Numbered from the stretch's first letter, positions 16,846 through 26,421 are shown. The stretch is 64,000 nucleotides of DNA from Flavobacterium tyrosinilyticum (GCF_023656565.1 NZ_JAMOKG010000002.1:998030-1062029); one strand, 5' to 3'. Program-made: numbers and translations. The notes: a model not told the origin generated them from the letters alone.

Positions 16846-16871
16846 ATAAGCTGAAAAAATCTTTTTTATGC

Positions 16872-16879
16872 TATTTTTG
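16872..16879 (+). promoter_or_regulatory. TonB receptor -7 box
   Basis: TATTTTTG matches TAnnTTTG, 34 bases before the receptor ATG. No TTG is present at the usual -33 distance. Confidence 0.4.
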
Positions 16880-16913
16880 CGCTCAAATTACCAAATTAAT
16901 TACCAAAATAGCA

Positions 16914-19118
16914 ATGAAATCTTTATCAACACTTTTCTTTTTTATTCTTTCTGTTTCTATTCATGCACAATCTGTCAACGGTATTGTAAATGACGGAAGC
17001 GGAAAATCTTTATCAGAAGTATTAATTCGTGATTTAACTTCAAAAACACACGCACATACTGATGCCAACGGAAAATTTACATTGGAAGGAGTGGAGGTAA
17101 ATGATAGTTTGCTGATTACAAAAAAAGGATTTTCTCCTCAAAAAATTAAACTTGCTTCTTTGGATTTTTTAACGATTTCCATAAATGAAAAACCATTTTT
17201 GTTGGAAGAAGTTAAGATTAGCCATAATTTAAAATACCTGAATACTATTTCTAAAATTGATTTTGAAATTCAGCCAATTTTAAATTCTCAAGATCTGCTG
17301 CGAAAAGTTCCAGGACTTTTCATCGGTCAGCACGCAGGAGGAGGAAAAGCAGAACAAATCTTTTTAAGAGGTTTTGACTGTGATCACGGAACCGATATTA
17401 ATATCACTGTTGACGGAATGCCCGTAAACATGGTTTCGCACGCACATGGGCAAGGGTATTCAGATCTGCATTTTGTGATTCCAGAAACAGTCGATAATAT
17501 TGATTTTGATAAAGGAGCCTATTTTGTAGATAAAGGCGATTTTACAACGGCAGGATATGTTGGTTTTAATACCAAAAATGCTTTGCAGAATAGTTCTATT
17601 TCTTTTGAAGGAGGACAGTTTGATACCTTCCGTACCGTTGCGATGTTTAATTTATTGAACACAGAAAACCAGTCGGCTTATTTTGCGGGAGAATACATGA
17701 TGACGGATGGTTATTTTGATGCGCCTCAGAACTTTAACCGAATTAATTTATTTGGAAAATACAATGCTAAAATGGAGAATGGAGATCGTCTGGCTATTTC
17801 GGTTTCCCATTTTAAAAGCCAATGGGATGCCAGCGGACAGATTCCAGATCGTGCGGTAAACGACGGAACCATTTCGCATTTCGGAGCAATTGATTCTAAT
17901 GAAGGAGGAAATACAGATAGAACCAATTTTAATTTGCAGTATGATGCAAAAATTGACGAAGACATACATATCAAAAGCAGTGCTTATTTGAGTAGATATG
18001 ATTTTGAGCTGTATTCTAATTTTACTTTTTTCTTGAATGATCCTGTAAATGGCGATCAGATCAAACAAAAAGAAAATAGAACTATTGTAGGTTTTCAGTC
18101 TGAATACGATCAGAAATTAAACGAAAAGTGGCGTTTTAAACTGGGCGCTGGACTTCGAAACGATAATAATAAAGATGTAGAATTATCTCATACATTAAAC
18201 AGAAAAACGGTTTTGGATTATTTGAGTTTAGGAAATGTAAATCAAACTAATTTATTTACGTATTCAAGTCTTGATTTTACAGCAGGAAAGTGGCTAGTAA
18301 ATGGAGGTTTGCGTTTAGATTATTTCAAATTTGGGTATGAAGGTCAATTGGAGGCGACTTACAGCAATCAGACGCAGACCAGAGCAATTGTGAGTCCGAA
18401 GTTGAACTTTTTATATACGCAGAATGACAAACTGAACTATTTCTTGAAATTAGGAAAAGGATTTCACAGCAACGATACTCGTGTAGTAGTGGCGCAAAAA
18501 GGGGAAAAGATTCTACCAGAAACGTACGGAGCAGATTTAGGAATTAACTGGAAACCATTTCCACGTATGATTATTAACTCAGCAGTTTGGTATTTGTATT
18601 TAGCGCAGGAATTTGTTTATGTTGGAGACGAAGCGGTTGTTGAGCCAAGCGGAAAAACAGAAAGAAAAGGTTTCGATTTTGGTTTCAGATATCAATTGAC
18701 CAATTGGCTATTCTGGAATACCGATTACACTTATACACACGCAAGAGCAATTGATGAGCCTAAAGGAAACGATTATCTTCCATTAGCTCCGAAAAATACG
18801 TTGATGAACGGAATTTCAGTAAAAGATCTAAAAGGATTTTCAGGAAGTTTGAGAACCCGTTTCTTAGGCGACAGACCAGCAAACGAAGACAATTCGGTTG
18901 TAGCAAAAGGATATTGCATTACCGATTTCTCTGTAAATTATCAGATTAAAAAAGTTTCAATTGGCGTAAATATCGACAACATCTTCAATACAAAATGGAA
19001 AGAAACACAATTCTTAACCGAATCAAGACTGGCAAATGAAACCGATCCTGTAGAAGAAATTCATTTTACAGCAGGAACACCGTTTAATGCACGTTTGATT
19101 TTGAAATACATGTGGTAG
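16914..19118 (+). CDS. TonB-dependent receptor, His-rich plug (metal type)
   Basis: A 734-residue outer membrane receptor with a signal peptide ending at about residue 19 (HAQS) and a carboxypeptidase-regulatory-like domain (about 20-95). The plug begins with LNSQDLLRKVPGLFIGQH. It has an unusual ligand-rich stretch: a Cys-Asp-His-Gly-Thr-Asp motif, then VSHAHGQGYSDLHF, near residues 155-190. The barrel ends with NARLILKYMW. Receptors with this His motif are usually annotated without a ligand; the density of His, Cys and Asp in the plug suggests a metal or metal complex, which is an inference. It has its own promoter-like element and is not linked to transport genes. Confidence 0.85.
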   Translation: MKSLSTLFFFILSVSIHAQSVNGIVNDGSGKSLSEVLIRDLTSKTHAHTDANGKFTLEGVEVNDSLLITKKGFSPQKIKLASLDFLTISINEKPFLLEEVKISHNLKYLNTISKIDFEIQPILNSQDLLRKVPGLFIGQHAGGGKAEQIFLRGFDCDHGTDINITVDGMPVNMVSHAHGQGYSDLHFVIPETVDNIDFDKGAYFVDKGDFTTAGYVGFNTKNALQNSSISFEGGQFDTFRTVAMFNLLNTENQSAYFAGEYMMTDGYFDAPQNFNRINLFGKYNAKMENGDRLAISVSHFKSQWDASGQIPDRAVNDGTISHFGAIDSNEGGNTDRTNFNLQYDAKIDEDIHIKSSAYLSRYDFELYSNFTFFLNDPVNGDQIKQKENRTIVGFQSEYDQKLNEKWRFKLGAGLRNDNNKDVELSHTLNRKTVLDYLSLGNVNQTNLFTYSSLDFTAGKWLVNGGLRLDYFKFGYEGQLEATYSNQTQTRAIVSPKLNFLYTQNDKLNYFLKLGKGFHSNDTRVVVAQKGEKILPETYGADLGINWKPFPRMIINSAVWYLYLAQEFVYVGDEAVVEPSGKTERKGFDFGFRYQLTNWLFWNTDYTYTHARAIDEPKGNDYLPLAPKNTLMNGISVKDLKGFSGSLRTRFLGDRPANEDNSVVAKGYCITDFSVNYQIKKVSIGVNIDNIFNTKWKETQFLTESRLANETDPVEEIHFTAGTPFNARLILKYMW

Positions 19119-19135
19119 AAATTAGTCAATCTGTC

Positions 19136-19196
19136 AATTAGAAAATGTGCCAATTAGATAATGCGAGTAATTATCTAATTGGCACATTTTCTAATT
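19136..19196. repeat. 27-bp perfect inverted repeat
   Basis: Arms 19136-19162 and 19170-19196 are perfect reverse complements around the 7-base loop GCGAGTA. The motif AATTAGAAAATGTGCC is partly repeated at 21989-22010 after the response regulator gene. It may act as a terminator-like hairpin for the receptor gene, but no T run follows. Confidence 0.75.
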
Positions 19197-19323
19197 ATCA
19201 AATTCTATTATCGGGTAAAACAACACTTTCACCGAGCAGGTTCTTCATTCTACCGATCACAATTTTATTTCATATACTCCCGATATACTTTTGATTCAAA
19301 TTAAAACCTTAAAAATCAAAATT

Positions 19324-20052
19324 ATGTCATTATTTACGCCCCTTCTTTGGATTTTGTTAATCGCTCCGATTATTGTTATTGCGTGTTTCAAATCGGAAAA
19401 ATTGAATTTAAAATATTTAGGATTTTTCATTTTATATTTTCTTGCCGATGTGTTTTTACAGGCTTCAGGAAAAGAATTGATAAATCTTGATTTAAAGTTC
19501 AATTGGGCGGGAAAATTCCTGAGCTTAATTTTAGCATTGATTATTATCTTTTCGGTTTCAAAAGAAGAAAGAATCAAAATCGGCTTTACTGCTAAAACCA
19601 ATTCGCCAGCAAGCTTGAAATTCGGATTATTGGTTTTCGTCGGATTTACGTTGTTCGATATTATTTTTAAACTCATTTTATTTCCAAAAGGAAATCCCTT
19701 TAATCTAGAAACTTTTCTTTTTCAAGCCACAATGCCCGGATTAACAGAGGAAATTCTTTTTAGAGGAATCTCTTTATGGCTTTTAGATAAAGCTTTTGCG
19801 CCAACTTGGAATTATCGAGGCATTAAATTTGGCTGGGCATTTGTCATTGTAACGGTTTTATTTGGAGTTTCGCACGGAGCAATTCTAGATCAGGATCTAC
19901 ATTTGAAGTTGGATATTGTTACAATGGTGTACTTAACCTTGATTTCTTCTTTGAGCGTTGGTATTCTAAGACAGTTTTCAGGAAATCTTATTTACTCTAT
20001 TCTCGGTCATAACACGATTAATTTGATCAATGCGGTTATTAGAATTTTATAA
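19324..20052 (+). CDS. CPBP-family intramembrane metalloprotease
   Basis: A 242-residue membrane protein with about seven helices. The catalytic motifs of the CAAX-protease/bacteriocin-processing (Abi) family are present: EEILFRGISLWLL, FGVSHGAIL and GHNTINLINAV near the C-terminus. Such proteins cleave within or near membranes or act in prenyl-protein and bacteriocin immunity processes; the substrate here is unknown. The start MSLFTPLLW at 19324 is preferred to an upstream Met that adds eleven basic residues. The end lies 50 bases before the histidine kinase start. Confidence 0.85.
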   Translation: MSLFTPLLWILLIAPIIVIACFKSEKLNLKYLGFFILYFLADVFLQASGKELINLDLKFNWAGKFLSLILALIIIFSVSKEERIKIGFTAKTNSPASLKFGLLVFVGFTLFDIIFKLILFPKGNPFNLETFLFQATMPGLTEEILFRGISLWLLDKAFAPTWNYRGIKFGWAFVIVTVLFGVSHGAILDQDLHLKLDIVTMVYLTLISSLSVGILRQFSGNLIYSILGHNTINLINAVIRIL

Positions 20053-20070
20053 AACCTGCCAAATTAAAGT

Positions 20071-20078
20071 TATATTTG
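20071..20078 (+). promoter_or_regulatory. Two-component operon -7 box
   Basis: TATATTTG matches TAnnTTTG and lies 23 bases before the preferred kinase start at 20102, which supports that start over the upstream ATG-like codon at 20030. Confidence 0.45.
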
Positions 20079-20101
20079 AAACTGCTTTACAAATCTTTTA
20101 C

Positions 20102-21268
20102 ATGCCAAATACCACATCAACTTCGGGATATTTTTTAGATAAAATGGCGTTGCTGAATTTTGATCACTTTTTTACGAGAAGAAATCGAATTTTACTGCAC
20201 GTTTTCATGTGGCTAGGTTTTTCTATATTGCTTTTTTTGAGCTATGTAATTGGCTATAAATTAGTCTATTTTGATGCTGTTTTACTAACAATAAGAATGG
20301 CATTGGTCAATATGATAGTATTTTATATGCTGTTTTATTTACTGCTTCCAAAGATATTTTCAGAAAGCAAAAACCGAATTATAATATTGCTGCTATTGGT
20401 TTTTCCAGTTTCCATATTGGTCTGGATGTCGGCAACATATTTTATTTCACTGTTTTATTATGCTTTAGGTCTCGAAATTACTTTTGGAGAACTGAAAGGC
20501 GTCATTAAAATGAGTGCAAATCAAACTTTTTTGGAAGCGGTTTCTCCAAAAAGAATGCTTTCTCAAACTATAATTATCATCTCCTTGCTTTCGCCTTTTT
20601 GTTTTGCTAAAATATTGGTCGAGATCACGAAATTGTACAACACGAAATTTCAAATTGAAAGAGAAAAGGCTACTTTGGAACTTCAGAATATTCAAATTGA
20701 AAAAGACTTTCTGAAAGCGCAGTTAAATCCGCATTTTTTATTTAACACCTTGAATAATCTGTACGGACTGACGGTTAGGAAAGACAATCTGGCGCCAGAA
20801 TTAATCTTGAATCTTTCGGATATTATGAGCTATACGCTCTACGAATCGAATACCGAAATGGTCCGTTTGGAAAAAGAATTGGATTTTATCAAAAATTATA
20901 TCGCTTTAGAAAAAATGCGTTATGCCGATGATGCTGATATTCAAGTCAGCATTGAAGGAGAAAGAAATACACCAGGACTTTTTATAGCACCGCTTCTGAC
21001 TTTTACTTTTATAGAAAATGCGTTCAAGTATGGTTTAAAAACCAAGAATGCTTTTGTAAAACTAGACATTAAGATAGAAAATAACGCATTTTTATTTAGT
21101 TTAAAGAACGATTCTGAAAAAATGGTACACGAGTCAGTCTTTGGCGGAATAGGGACGCAAAACGCTTGTAAACGATTAAAATTGCTATATCCCGACTTGC
21201 ATGAGTTAGAAATTGAAAGATTGGAAAGTTCGTTTAGAGTCGATTTAAAAATTGTATTAAGGAAATAA
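20102..21268 (+). CDS. LytS/YehU-type sensor histidine kinase
   Basis: A 388-residue kinase. Four predicted membrane segments lie at about 31-50, 62-83, 91-120 and 154-175, then a short coiled coil (190-205). The His_kinase domain has the phosphoacceptor in LNPHFLFNTLNNLYGL at His211. The ATPase part is degenerate relative to classical kinases but has FIENAFKYGL and GGIGTQNACKRL. No extracellular sensor domain is seen, so the signal may be sensed in the membrane. The stop overlaps the response regulator start (TAATG), indicating coupling. The start at 20102 avoids overlap with the protease gene. Confidence 0.92.
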   Translation: MPNTTSTSGYFLDKMALLNFDHFFTRRNRILLHVFMWLGFSILLFLSYVIGYKLVYFDAVLLTIRMALVNMIVFYMLFYLLLPKIFSESKNRIIILLLLVFPVSILVWMSATYFISLFYYALGLEITFGELKGVIKMSANQTFLEAVSPKRMLSQTIIIISLLSPFCFAKILVEITKLYNTKFQIEREKATLELQNIQIEKDFLKAQLNPHFLFNTLNNLYGLTVRKDNLAPELILNLSDIMSYTLYESNTEMVRLEKELDFIKNYIALEKMRYADDADIQVSIEGERNTPGLFIAPLLTFTFIENAFKYGLKTKNAFVKLDIKIENNAFLFSLKNDSEKMVHESVFGGIGTQNACKRLKLLYPDLHELEIERLESSFRVDLKIVLRK

Positions 21269-21975
21269 TGGAAAAATTAAAATGCATTGTCGTTGACGAT
21301 GAGCCGATTGCAAGAGATATTATCGAATCGTTTATTGCTGAAGTTCCGTTTTTGGAATTGAAGAATTCGTTTGCAGAAGCCTCTAAAGCTTTTTTGTTTC
21401 TGGAGGATAACGAAATTGATATTGTTTTCAGCGATATTGAGATGCCTAAATTTAACGGTTTAGAATTAGCGCAGTCGCTGACCAAAGCTCCGATTATTAT
21501 TTTTATCACGGCACATCGCAATTTTGCTTTGGAAGGATTTGAAACTGGAGCAGCCGATTATCTCTTAAAGCCCGTTCGTTTTGATCGTTTCCTGAAAGCG
21601 GTGAATCGTGCCAAAGAATATCTTTCGCTAAAGAAAACAACTTCGGTTCATCAAATCAATTCCGATCGTATTTTTATCAAATCGGAAGGGAAGCTGATTA
21701 AAATCCTTTTGAGTGAAATTCTTTATGTCGAAGCCCAAGGAGATTACCTGAAATTCGTCATCAATGGCGCATCATACACAACTTTAGGAACTTTAAAATC
21801 TATGGAAGAAGTGTTGAAGCTTCCGATGTTCTTTCGCGTGCAACGCTCTTTTATTTTAAATCTGGAAGCGGTGAGAAGTCTCAACGGAAATGTTGTGGAA
21901 CTAATCGATGGAAAAACTATTTCGGCAGCTTTGAATAAAAAGGACGAATTGTATCAGCTATTGGGGATCCGGTAA
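21268..21975 (+). CDS. LytTR-family response regulator
   Basis: A 235-residue regulator. The receiver domain has the acidic pair VVDDEPIARD, the phosphoacceptor Asp56 in FSDIEMPKFNG, and the conserved Lys in ADYLLKPVRFDRF. The C-terminal LytTR DNA-binding domain begins near residue 130 with RIFIKSEGKLIKILLSEIL and includes FFRVQRSFILNLEAV. It is the partner of the overlapping LytS-type kinase. The target genes are not visible in the window; LytTR sites are short and cannot be assigned by eye. Confidence 0.93.
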   Translation: MEKLKCIVVDDEPIARDIIESFIAEVPFLELKNSFAEASKAFLFLEDNEIDIVFSDIEMPKFNGLELAQSLTKAPIIIFITAHRNFALEGFETGAADYLLKPVRFDRFLKAVNRAKEYLSLKKTTSVHQINSDRIFIKSEGKLIKILLSEILYVEAQGDYLKFVINGASYTTLGTLKSMEEVLKLPMFFRVQRSFILNLEAVRSLNGNVVELIDGKTISAALNKKDELYQLLGIR

Positions 21976-22826
21976 TGAGATAATTTGGCAATTAGAAAAT
22001 TAGAAAATGGGTGTAATGTTTCTTTTTTTTAATAAATAAGATAACTTAAAAATGAATTGTTTTTAAAATTTTGAGTATTTTTTACTGTTTAATGTGTTGA
22101 TTTACATATTTATTGTTAATTGCTTGTTTGTTAATTTTTTATAAAATTTTTAATTGTTTACTTAGATATGGTTTTAATGGCTTTTGAATTGGAAAATAAC
22201 ACTTTGCTAATAGTGTGTAAAAGGCTTTAAAATCCATTAAAAAACTTTAAAAGCAGGAGAGAAGCGAGTTATGGTTTATTTGTTTGAATTTTTGACTGAA
22301 AACGTATAAGATTTAAGTCAGAAATTATGAATTGAAGAAGGCGGTGAGAACGAATTTTTTAATCTCTTTTTTTTGAAATTAAGAAATATATTTTTGTGGT
22401 AAAATAACTGCTTTTTATTAGATTTCCTATTATAGAGGTTTTCTATAGTGATGTGTTAAAGTACTGATTTTTAGTTTTTAAATAATTTTAGTTAAATAAA
22501 AAGTTTAATAACTTAAATTGGAGTGTGTTTTTTTGCTTTTGAGTTTGCTTTTTGTTTTTTACTGCTATTTTTTAGGAGAAAAAGAGCTAAAAAAAGCTTT
22601 AAAAAACCAATTTATTTTGCTGTCAAATTATGATTTTTTTTTTCTGAGCAGGTCATTTTTAAAAATAGATTCAGCTGACCAGCGTGTCGTTCTAAAATTC
22701 AATTTTACGCTTTTACGAAACGAAATAAAGATTATTATTTTAACGTTTTAGTCTGCTTTTAACATAGAATTAATTTTAATATTGTCTATTTCAGTTCAGA
22801 TTCGTACATTGTTAAAAATTACAGAC
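21976..22826. other. AT-rich spacer without a recognised gene
   Basis: About 850 bases of very AT-rich sequence. The first 35 bases carry a partial copy of the AATTAGAAAAT repeat. A TATTTTTG promoter-like word at 22389-22396 could start a transcript. A 77-codon frame at 22518-22751 starts in T-rich sequence and shows no domain, so it is not called. The composition suggests either decayed DNA or an undetected regulatory RNA. Confidence 0.5.
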
Positions 22827-23240
22827 ATGACTAAAAAAATAGAAGATTTAATTCCGCATCGTGCTCCATTTCTCTTTGTAGATGAAATTATTTCTTATAC
22901 AACAGACACAATCGTTGGTTTAAAGACGTTTACAGATAAAGATGCCTGGCTTCAGGGCAGTTTTCCCGATTTTAATTTTGTTCCGGGAACTATTTTGATC
23001 GAAGCTATGGCGCAATGTGGCGGTGCAGGTATAAAGCTTTTAGGAATTGCAGATGGCGTTTTTGGGTTGGTTAGTATGGATAATGTTGAATTTTTTGCGG
23101 GCGTTGAGTTCAATAAACTCGTTAAATTTGTTGTAAAAAACATTCGTACAAGCGAAAAAATCATAAAACAATCTGGAGAAGCCTTTGATGAGGATAGATT
23201 GATTATGAAAGGGGAATGGATGTGTGTGAAGTTGCAGTAG
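22827..23240 (+). CDS. FabZ-like 3-hydroxyacyl-ACP dehydratase
   Basis: A 137-residue hotdog-fold protein. PHRAPFLFVDEI carries the catalytic His, and PGTILIEAMAQCGGAG carries the catalytic acid, as in FabZ/FabA. The start MTKKIED at 22827 is chosen over an upstream one that adds 15 residues of poor composition. FabZ of the main fatty acid pathway is usually encoded with lpxC/lpxA in Bacteroidota. This lone copy may instead serve a specialised acyl chain, as in aryl polyene or flexirubin pigment synthesis, but no such cluster is adjacent. Confidence 0.82.
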   Translation: MTKKIEDLIPHRAPFLFVDEIISYTTDTIVGLKTFTDKDAWLQGSFPDFNFVPGTILIEAMAQCGGAGIKLLGIADGVFGLVSMDNVEFFAGVEFNKLVKFVVKNIRTSEKIIKQSGEAFDEDRLIMKGEWMCVKLQ

Positions 23241-23242
23241 GC

Positions 23243-23285
23243 GAATGGAGAATAGAGAATAGAAAATAGAGAATAGAAAATAGAA
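23243..23285. repeat. GAGAATA/GAAAATA heptamer repeat
   Basis: About six tandem heptamers of the GAGAATA or GAAAATA type follow the dehydratase stop. The period of seven bases is the same as in the tract at 9813-9944. Confidence 0.65.
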
Positions 23286-23331
23286 TTGATGTATGAAAGA
23301 GATTTTAAAAGAAAAATAGCTTTTTTAGGCT

Positions 23332-23490
23332 TCGGAGAAGCGAAATATTTATAGCTTTTGAATGAAATTTTAGAGCAAAAAGCTCCGGAGGAGCGACATA
23401 TCTAGCTAAGGAATATGTCGCTCCTCGGGAGCTTTCTTTTTCTATTTATTATTTGTAATTCTATAAATATTTAACCCCGCTGGGGTTTGC
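23332..23490. repeat. Palindromic repeat cluster with 23-bp hairpin
   Basis: AAAGCTCCGGAGGAGCGACATAT at 23379-23401 is matched with one mismatch by its reverse complement at 23413-23435. Flanking words AATATTTATAG (near 23345) and CCCCGCTGGGG (near 23475) belong to the same family as 42090-42345 and 63394-63454. It lies between convergent genes and may terminate both. Confidence 0.75.
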
Positions 23491-23501
23491 AAAAATTTTT
23501 A

Positions 23502-25430
23502 TCACATTTTTGTGATGATGAATTCGCTTCGGCGGTTGATTTGGTGTTGTGCTTCTGTGCAGGGAACTCCGTTAGAGCAGTTGTTGATTAATTGGGTTTC
23601 TCCGTAGCCTATTGCGCTTTCTATTCTCTCGGGGGCAACTCCTTGAGAAATTAGATAATCTCTTGTGGCTTTTGCTCTTCGGTCAGACAATTCGAGATTG
23701 TATTGGTCGTTGGCACGGGAGTCGGTATGCGATTCGATTTTAATTATCACAGTATTATACTGATGCATTAAGAGAACTACTTTATTAAGTTCTATTGCAG
23801 CGTCATAACGAATATCAGATTTGTCTAAATCAAAGAAAATAATTCCGATTTTTATTTTTAGAACTCCATTTTCACGAACAATTAAAGCAGGATCTAAGCC
23901 TACAAGAGCTTCTGTTTTTCCAGAACTTTTTGCCGTTACGATTGCTTTAGTATTGGCGTTATAATTCTCTTTTGTAACGTCGATCGTGTAAGGAGTATTG
24001 CAATTTACATTGTTATTGAAATCGTATTTTCCGTCCAATTGAGAAACGGTTTCCGCTACTTTTATTCCGTTTGCATTTTTCAGCGTTACCATGGCACCTG
24101 CAATTCGGTTGTTTGAAATGGCATCAAAAACATAACCGCTTATGGCTTGGTTGCACGATCTTTCAAAAGAGTAAATATCATCATCGCCTTTGCTTGTTTT
24201 TCTGTTAGAGCAGACAAAACCTTTGTTGGTGGCTTCGTTAACGATATAACCAAAATCGTCTCTATTGCTGTTCAAAGGCGCACCAAGATTGGCTGGTGTG
24301 TCAAAAGTGCCATCGTTTATTCTGCTTTCGAATACGTCTAGACCTCCTAAACCTAAAAATCCGTCAGAAGAAAAATACAATGCTTGATCGGTGATGTACG
24401 GAAACATTTCGCGTCCTGTTGTGTTTACTTTTTCGCCTAAATTTTTTGGTTGAGAGAATTGATTATTACCTAAAATATCAACCACAAAAATATCTGTAGA
24501 ACCAATTGTTCCAGGCATATCCGATACAAAATAAAGCTTTTTGCCGTCTTTACTTACTGAAGGCTGTCCGACTGAATAACCATCGCTGTTAAAGGGTAAT
24601 TCCTGAATATTGGTCCATTTAGTACTGCCATTTTCGTTTTCTACAGCGGTTGCAGAGTAGATTTTTAGGTTATTAATGCCTTTGCTGTCACGTTTCAGTT
24701 TTCCGTTATAATTGTTTCGGGTAAAATAAATCGTTTTTTCATCAGGAGAAAAGGCGATACAGGCTTCGTGATACTTGGTTGTAATGTCTTTTCCGAAACG
24801 TTCTTTAAAAGTAACATTAGATTGTGTCTCGCTAATTTTCCCCAGTTGCATATTAAGATAAGGCTGATCATTCCAGCCGTATTTATCTGTTTTCCAATAG
24901 GAAGAATCGGCAGTAGTAGAATAAACCAAGTCGCATTTGTAATACATGGCCCCAAAATCGGAATTAGCAGTATTTATGTCTAAATTTTCTAGTAGAAAAG
25001 AAGGTTTTATATTTTCGATATCTTCTAGAGTGACATTTTTAAGAGAAAAGTTCTTCGCTCTAGGATCTGTCGATTTTTGTTTTTCGGCGAAGCTTTTCAT
25101 CCATTTTTTTGCCAGTTCGTAATTCTGAATTCCTTGCAATGATTGTGCATAACGGAATAGATATTCGGCAGAAACTTCATTAGGATATTCATTAATCAGC
25201 TTTCCGTACCATTTTGATGCGCTTGACATTCTAGTATTAAAATAATAAGCATCTCCAAGTCGCTGAAGCGTTTCTTTGGAAGCATCACCATTATTTATGG
25301 AAAGCTCATACGATTTTGCGGCTTCCACATAATACATCTTATCAAAAAGAGCATCGGCAGTTTTGTTTTTGGTTTGTGAATAAATCAGCTGTATAACCAA
25401 TAATGCGAGTATAGTAATTGTTCTTTTCAT
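23502..25430 (-). CDS. OmpA-family protein with TPR and PD40 domains (PorE-like)
   Basis: A 642-residue periplasmic or outer membrane-associated protein. After a signal peptide ending near residue 19, TPR-like helices span about 25-130. A WD40-like/PD40 propeller follows (about 140-430), with ACIAFSPDEKTIYFTRNNY and QPSVSKDGKKLYFVSDMPG. A carboxypeptidase-regulatory-like domain follows. The C-terminal OmpA domain (about 525-642) has FFDLDKSDIRYDAA and ESHTDSRANDQYNLELSDRR for peptidoglycan binding. This order matches PorE of the type IX secretion system. It is the last gene of the operon with the giant surface protein and the PorP/SprF protein and probably anchors their export or display complex to the cell wall. 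Confidence 0.9.
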   Translation of the reverse strand: MKRTITILALLVIQLIYSQTKNKTADALFDKMYYVEAAKSYELSINNGDASKETLQRLGDAYYFNTRMSSASKWYGKLINEYPNEVSAEYLFRYAQSLQGIQNYELAKKWMKSFAEKQKSTDPRAKNFSLKNVTLEDIENIKPSFLLENLDINTANSDFGAMYYKCDLVYSTTADSSYWKTDKYGWNDQPYLNMQLGKISETQSNVTFKERFGKDITTKYHEACIAFSPDEKTIYFTRNNYNGKLKRDSKGINNLKIYSATAVENENGSTKWTNIQELPFNSDGYSVGQPSVSKDGKKLYFVSDMPGTIGSTDIFVVDILGNNQFSQPKNLGEKVNTTGREMFPYITDQALYFSSDGFLGLGGLDVFESRINDGTFDTPANLGAPLNSNRDDFGYIVNEATNKGFVCSNRKTSKGDDDIYSFERSCNQAISGYVFDAISNNRIAGAMVTLKNANGIKVAETVSQLDGKYDFNNNVNCNTPYTIDVTKENYNANTKAIVTAKSSGKTEALVGLDPALIVRENGVLKIKIGIIFFDLDKSDIRYDAAIELNKVVLLMHQYNTVIIKIESHTDSRANDQYNLELSDRRAKATRDYLISQGVAPERIESAIGYGETQLINNCSNGVPCTEAQHQINRRSEFIITKM

Positions 25431-25442
25431 AGACTATCCGTA

Positions 25443-26372
25443 TTAAAAGAATCTTGGTGATTTTAGTCCTTTTTTGCGTGAAACCAGTTCAAAACGAAGC
25501 ATAATTTCGTGTGTACCGCTGTTGTAATTCTGCAAAGCAGTTGTGGTGTAATCGTATGCATATCCGGCCATTATCATTGGCGTGATCTGGATTCCGACAA
25601 GACCGCTTACAGAGTCCGATGTACGATAGGCAACACCAAGTGTTAGAGCGTTATTAAACATAAAATTGGCTGATATATCGGCAATAATTGGAGCTCCAGC
25701 GACATATTTTGCTAAAAGAGCAGGTTTGAATTTAGTATGTGCCGAAAGGTCAAACACGTAACCTCCAATAAGATAGACGTGTATTCTCTGATTGACCAAA
25801 TCTTCGCTAATATCATCATACGTATAACGTTCTCGGGTCATGAAATTCGGAATTGAAAGCCCCACATAATCTCTTTCTCCGTGCCAATACAATCCCGCAC
25901 CAATAACTGGAAGGAATTTGTTGGTAATGTTTTCACGAAATTGCACATCTGGATCTTTATAACTTCCCTTAGACCAGTCGATATTGATGACGCGACCACC
26001 ACCCTTTACTCCAAAAGAAAGTTTGTGTGTTTCGCCAGATTTAATGGTGTAGGAGAAATTGGCATCCAAATATTGTTCTTCTGTTGGTCCGATTTCTTCG
26101 TTTACGATCGAAATTCCAAGACCTACATTTTTCCCGACTGGAGTATCTAATGAAAAACTTTGCGTGTCTGGAGCTCCTTCAATACCAACCCATTGGGTTC
26201 TGTAAATTCCTGTTATAGCTAAATGTCCGAGCGAACCTGCATAAGCCGAGTTTACGGTGAGTGTGTTGTACATATACTGCGTGTATTGCGGGTCTTGCTG
26301 TGCAAAGGCTCCATATACCGAGAATAGAGTTATTATCGCGAAAACCTTTTTTATATTTTTAATCATAGCCAA
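25443..26372 (-). CDS. PorP/SprF-family T9SS outer membrane protein
   Basis: A 309-residue outer membrane barrel. The signal peptide ends at about residue 24, followed by the family signature QQDPQYTQYMYNTLTVNSAYAG. The strands end with GTHEIMLRFELVSRK. PorP/SprF proteins are needed for the secretion or surface attachment of specific T9SS type B cargo; SprF serves SprB in Flavobacterium gliding. It is encoded 49 bases after the giant type B protein and 12 bases before the OmpA-like gene, which makes it the probable dedicated partner of that giant protein. Confidence 0.93.
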   Translation of the reverse strand: MAMIKNIKKVFAIITLFSVYGAFAQQDPQYTQYMYNTLTVNSAYAGSLGHLAITGIYRTQWVGIEGAPDTQSFSLDTPVGKNVGLGISIVNEEIGPTEEQYLDANFSYTIKSGETHKLSFGVKGGGRVINIDWSKGSYKDPDVQFRENITNKFLPVIGAGLYWHGERDYVGLSIPNFMTRERYTYDDISEDLVNQRIHVYLIGGYVFDLSAHTKFKPALLAKYVAGAPIIADISANFMFNNALTLGVAYRTSDSVSGLVGIQITPMIMAGYAYDYTTTALQNYNSGTHEIMLRFELVSRKKGLKSPRFF

Positions 26373-26421
26373 TTTTATTTTGGTTAATCCTATTCTTAAA
26401 TTTTCTTTTTTCTGGATGGTT

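Noticed and set aside
22518..22751. 77-codon frame MECVFLLLSLLF...
   Set aside because: It lies in T-rich spacer DNA, begins with a run of hydrophobic residues typical of random T-rich sequence, and shows no domain or ribosome site.
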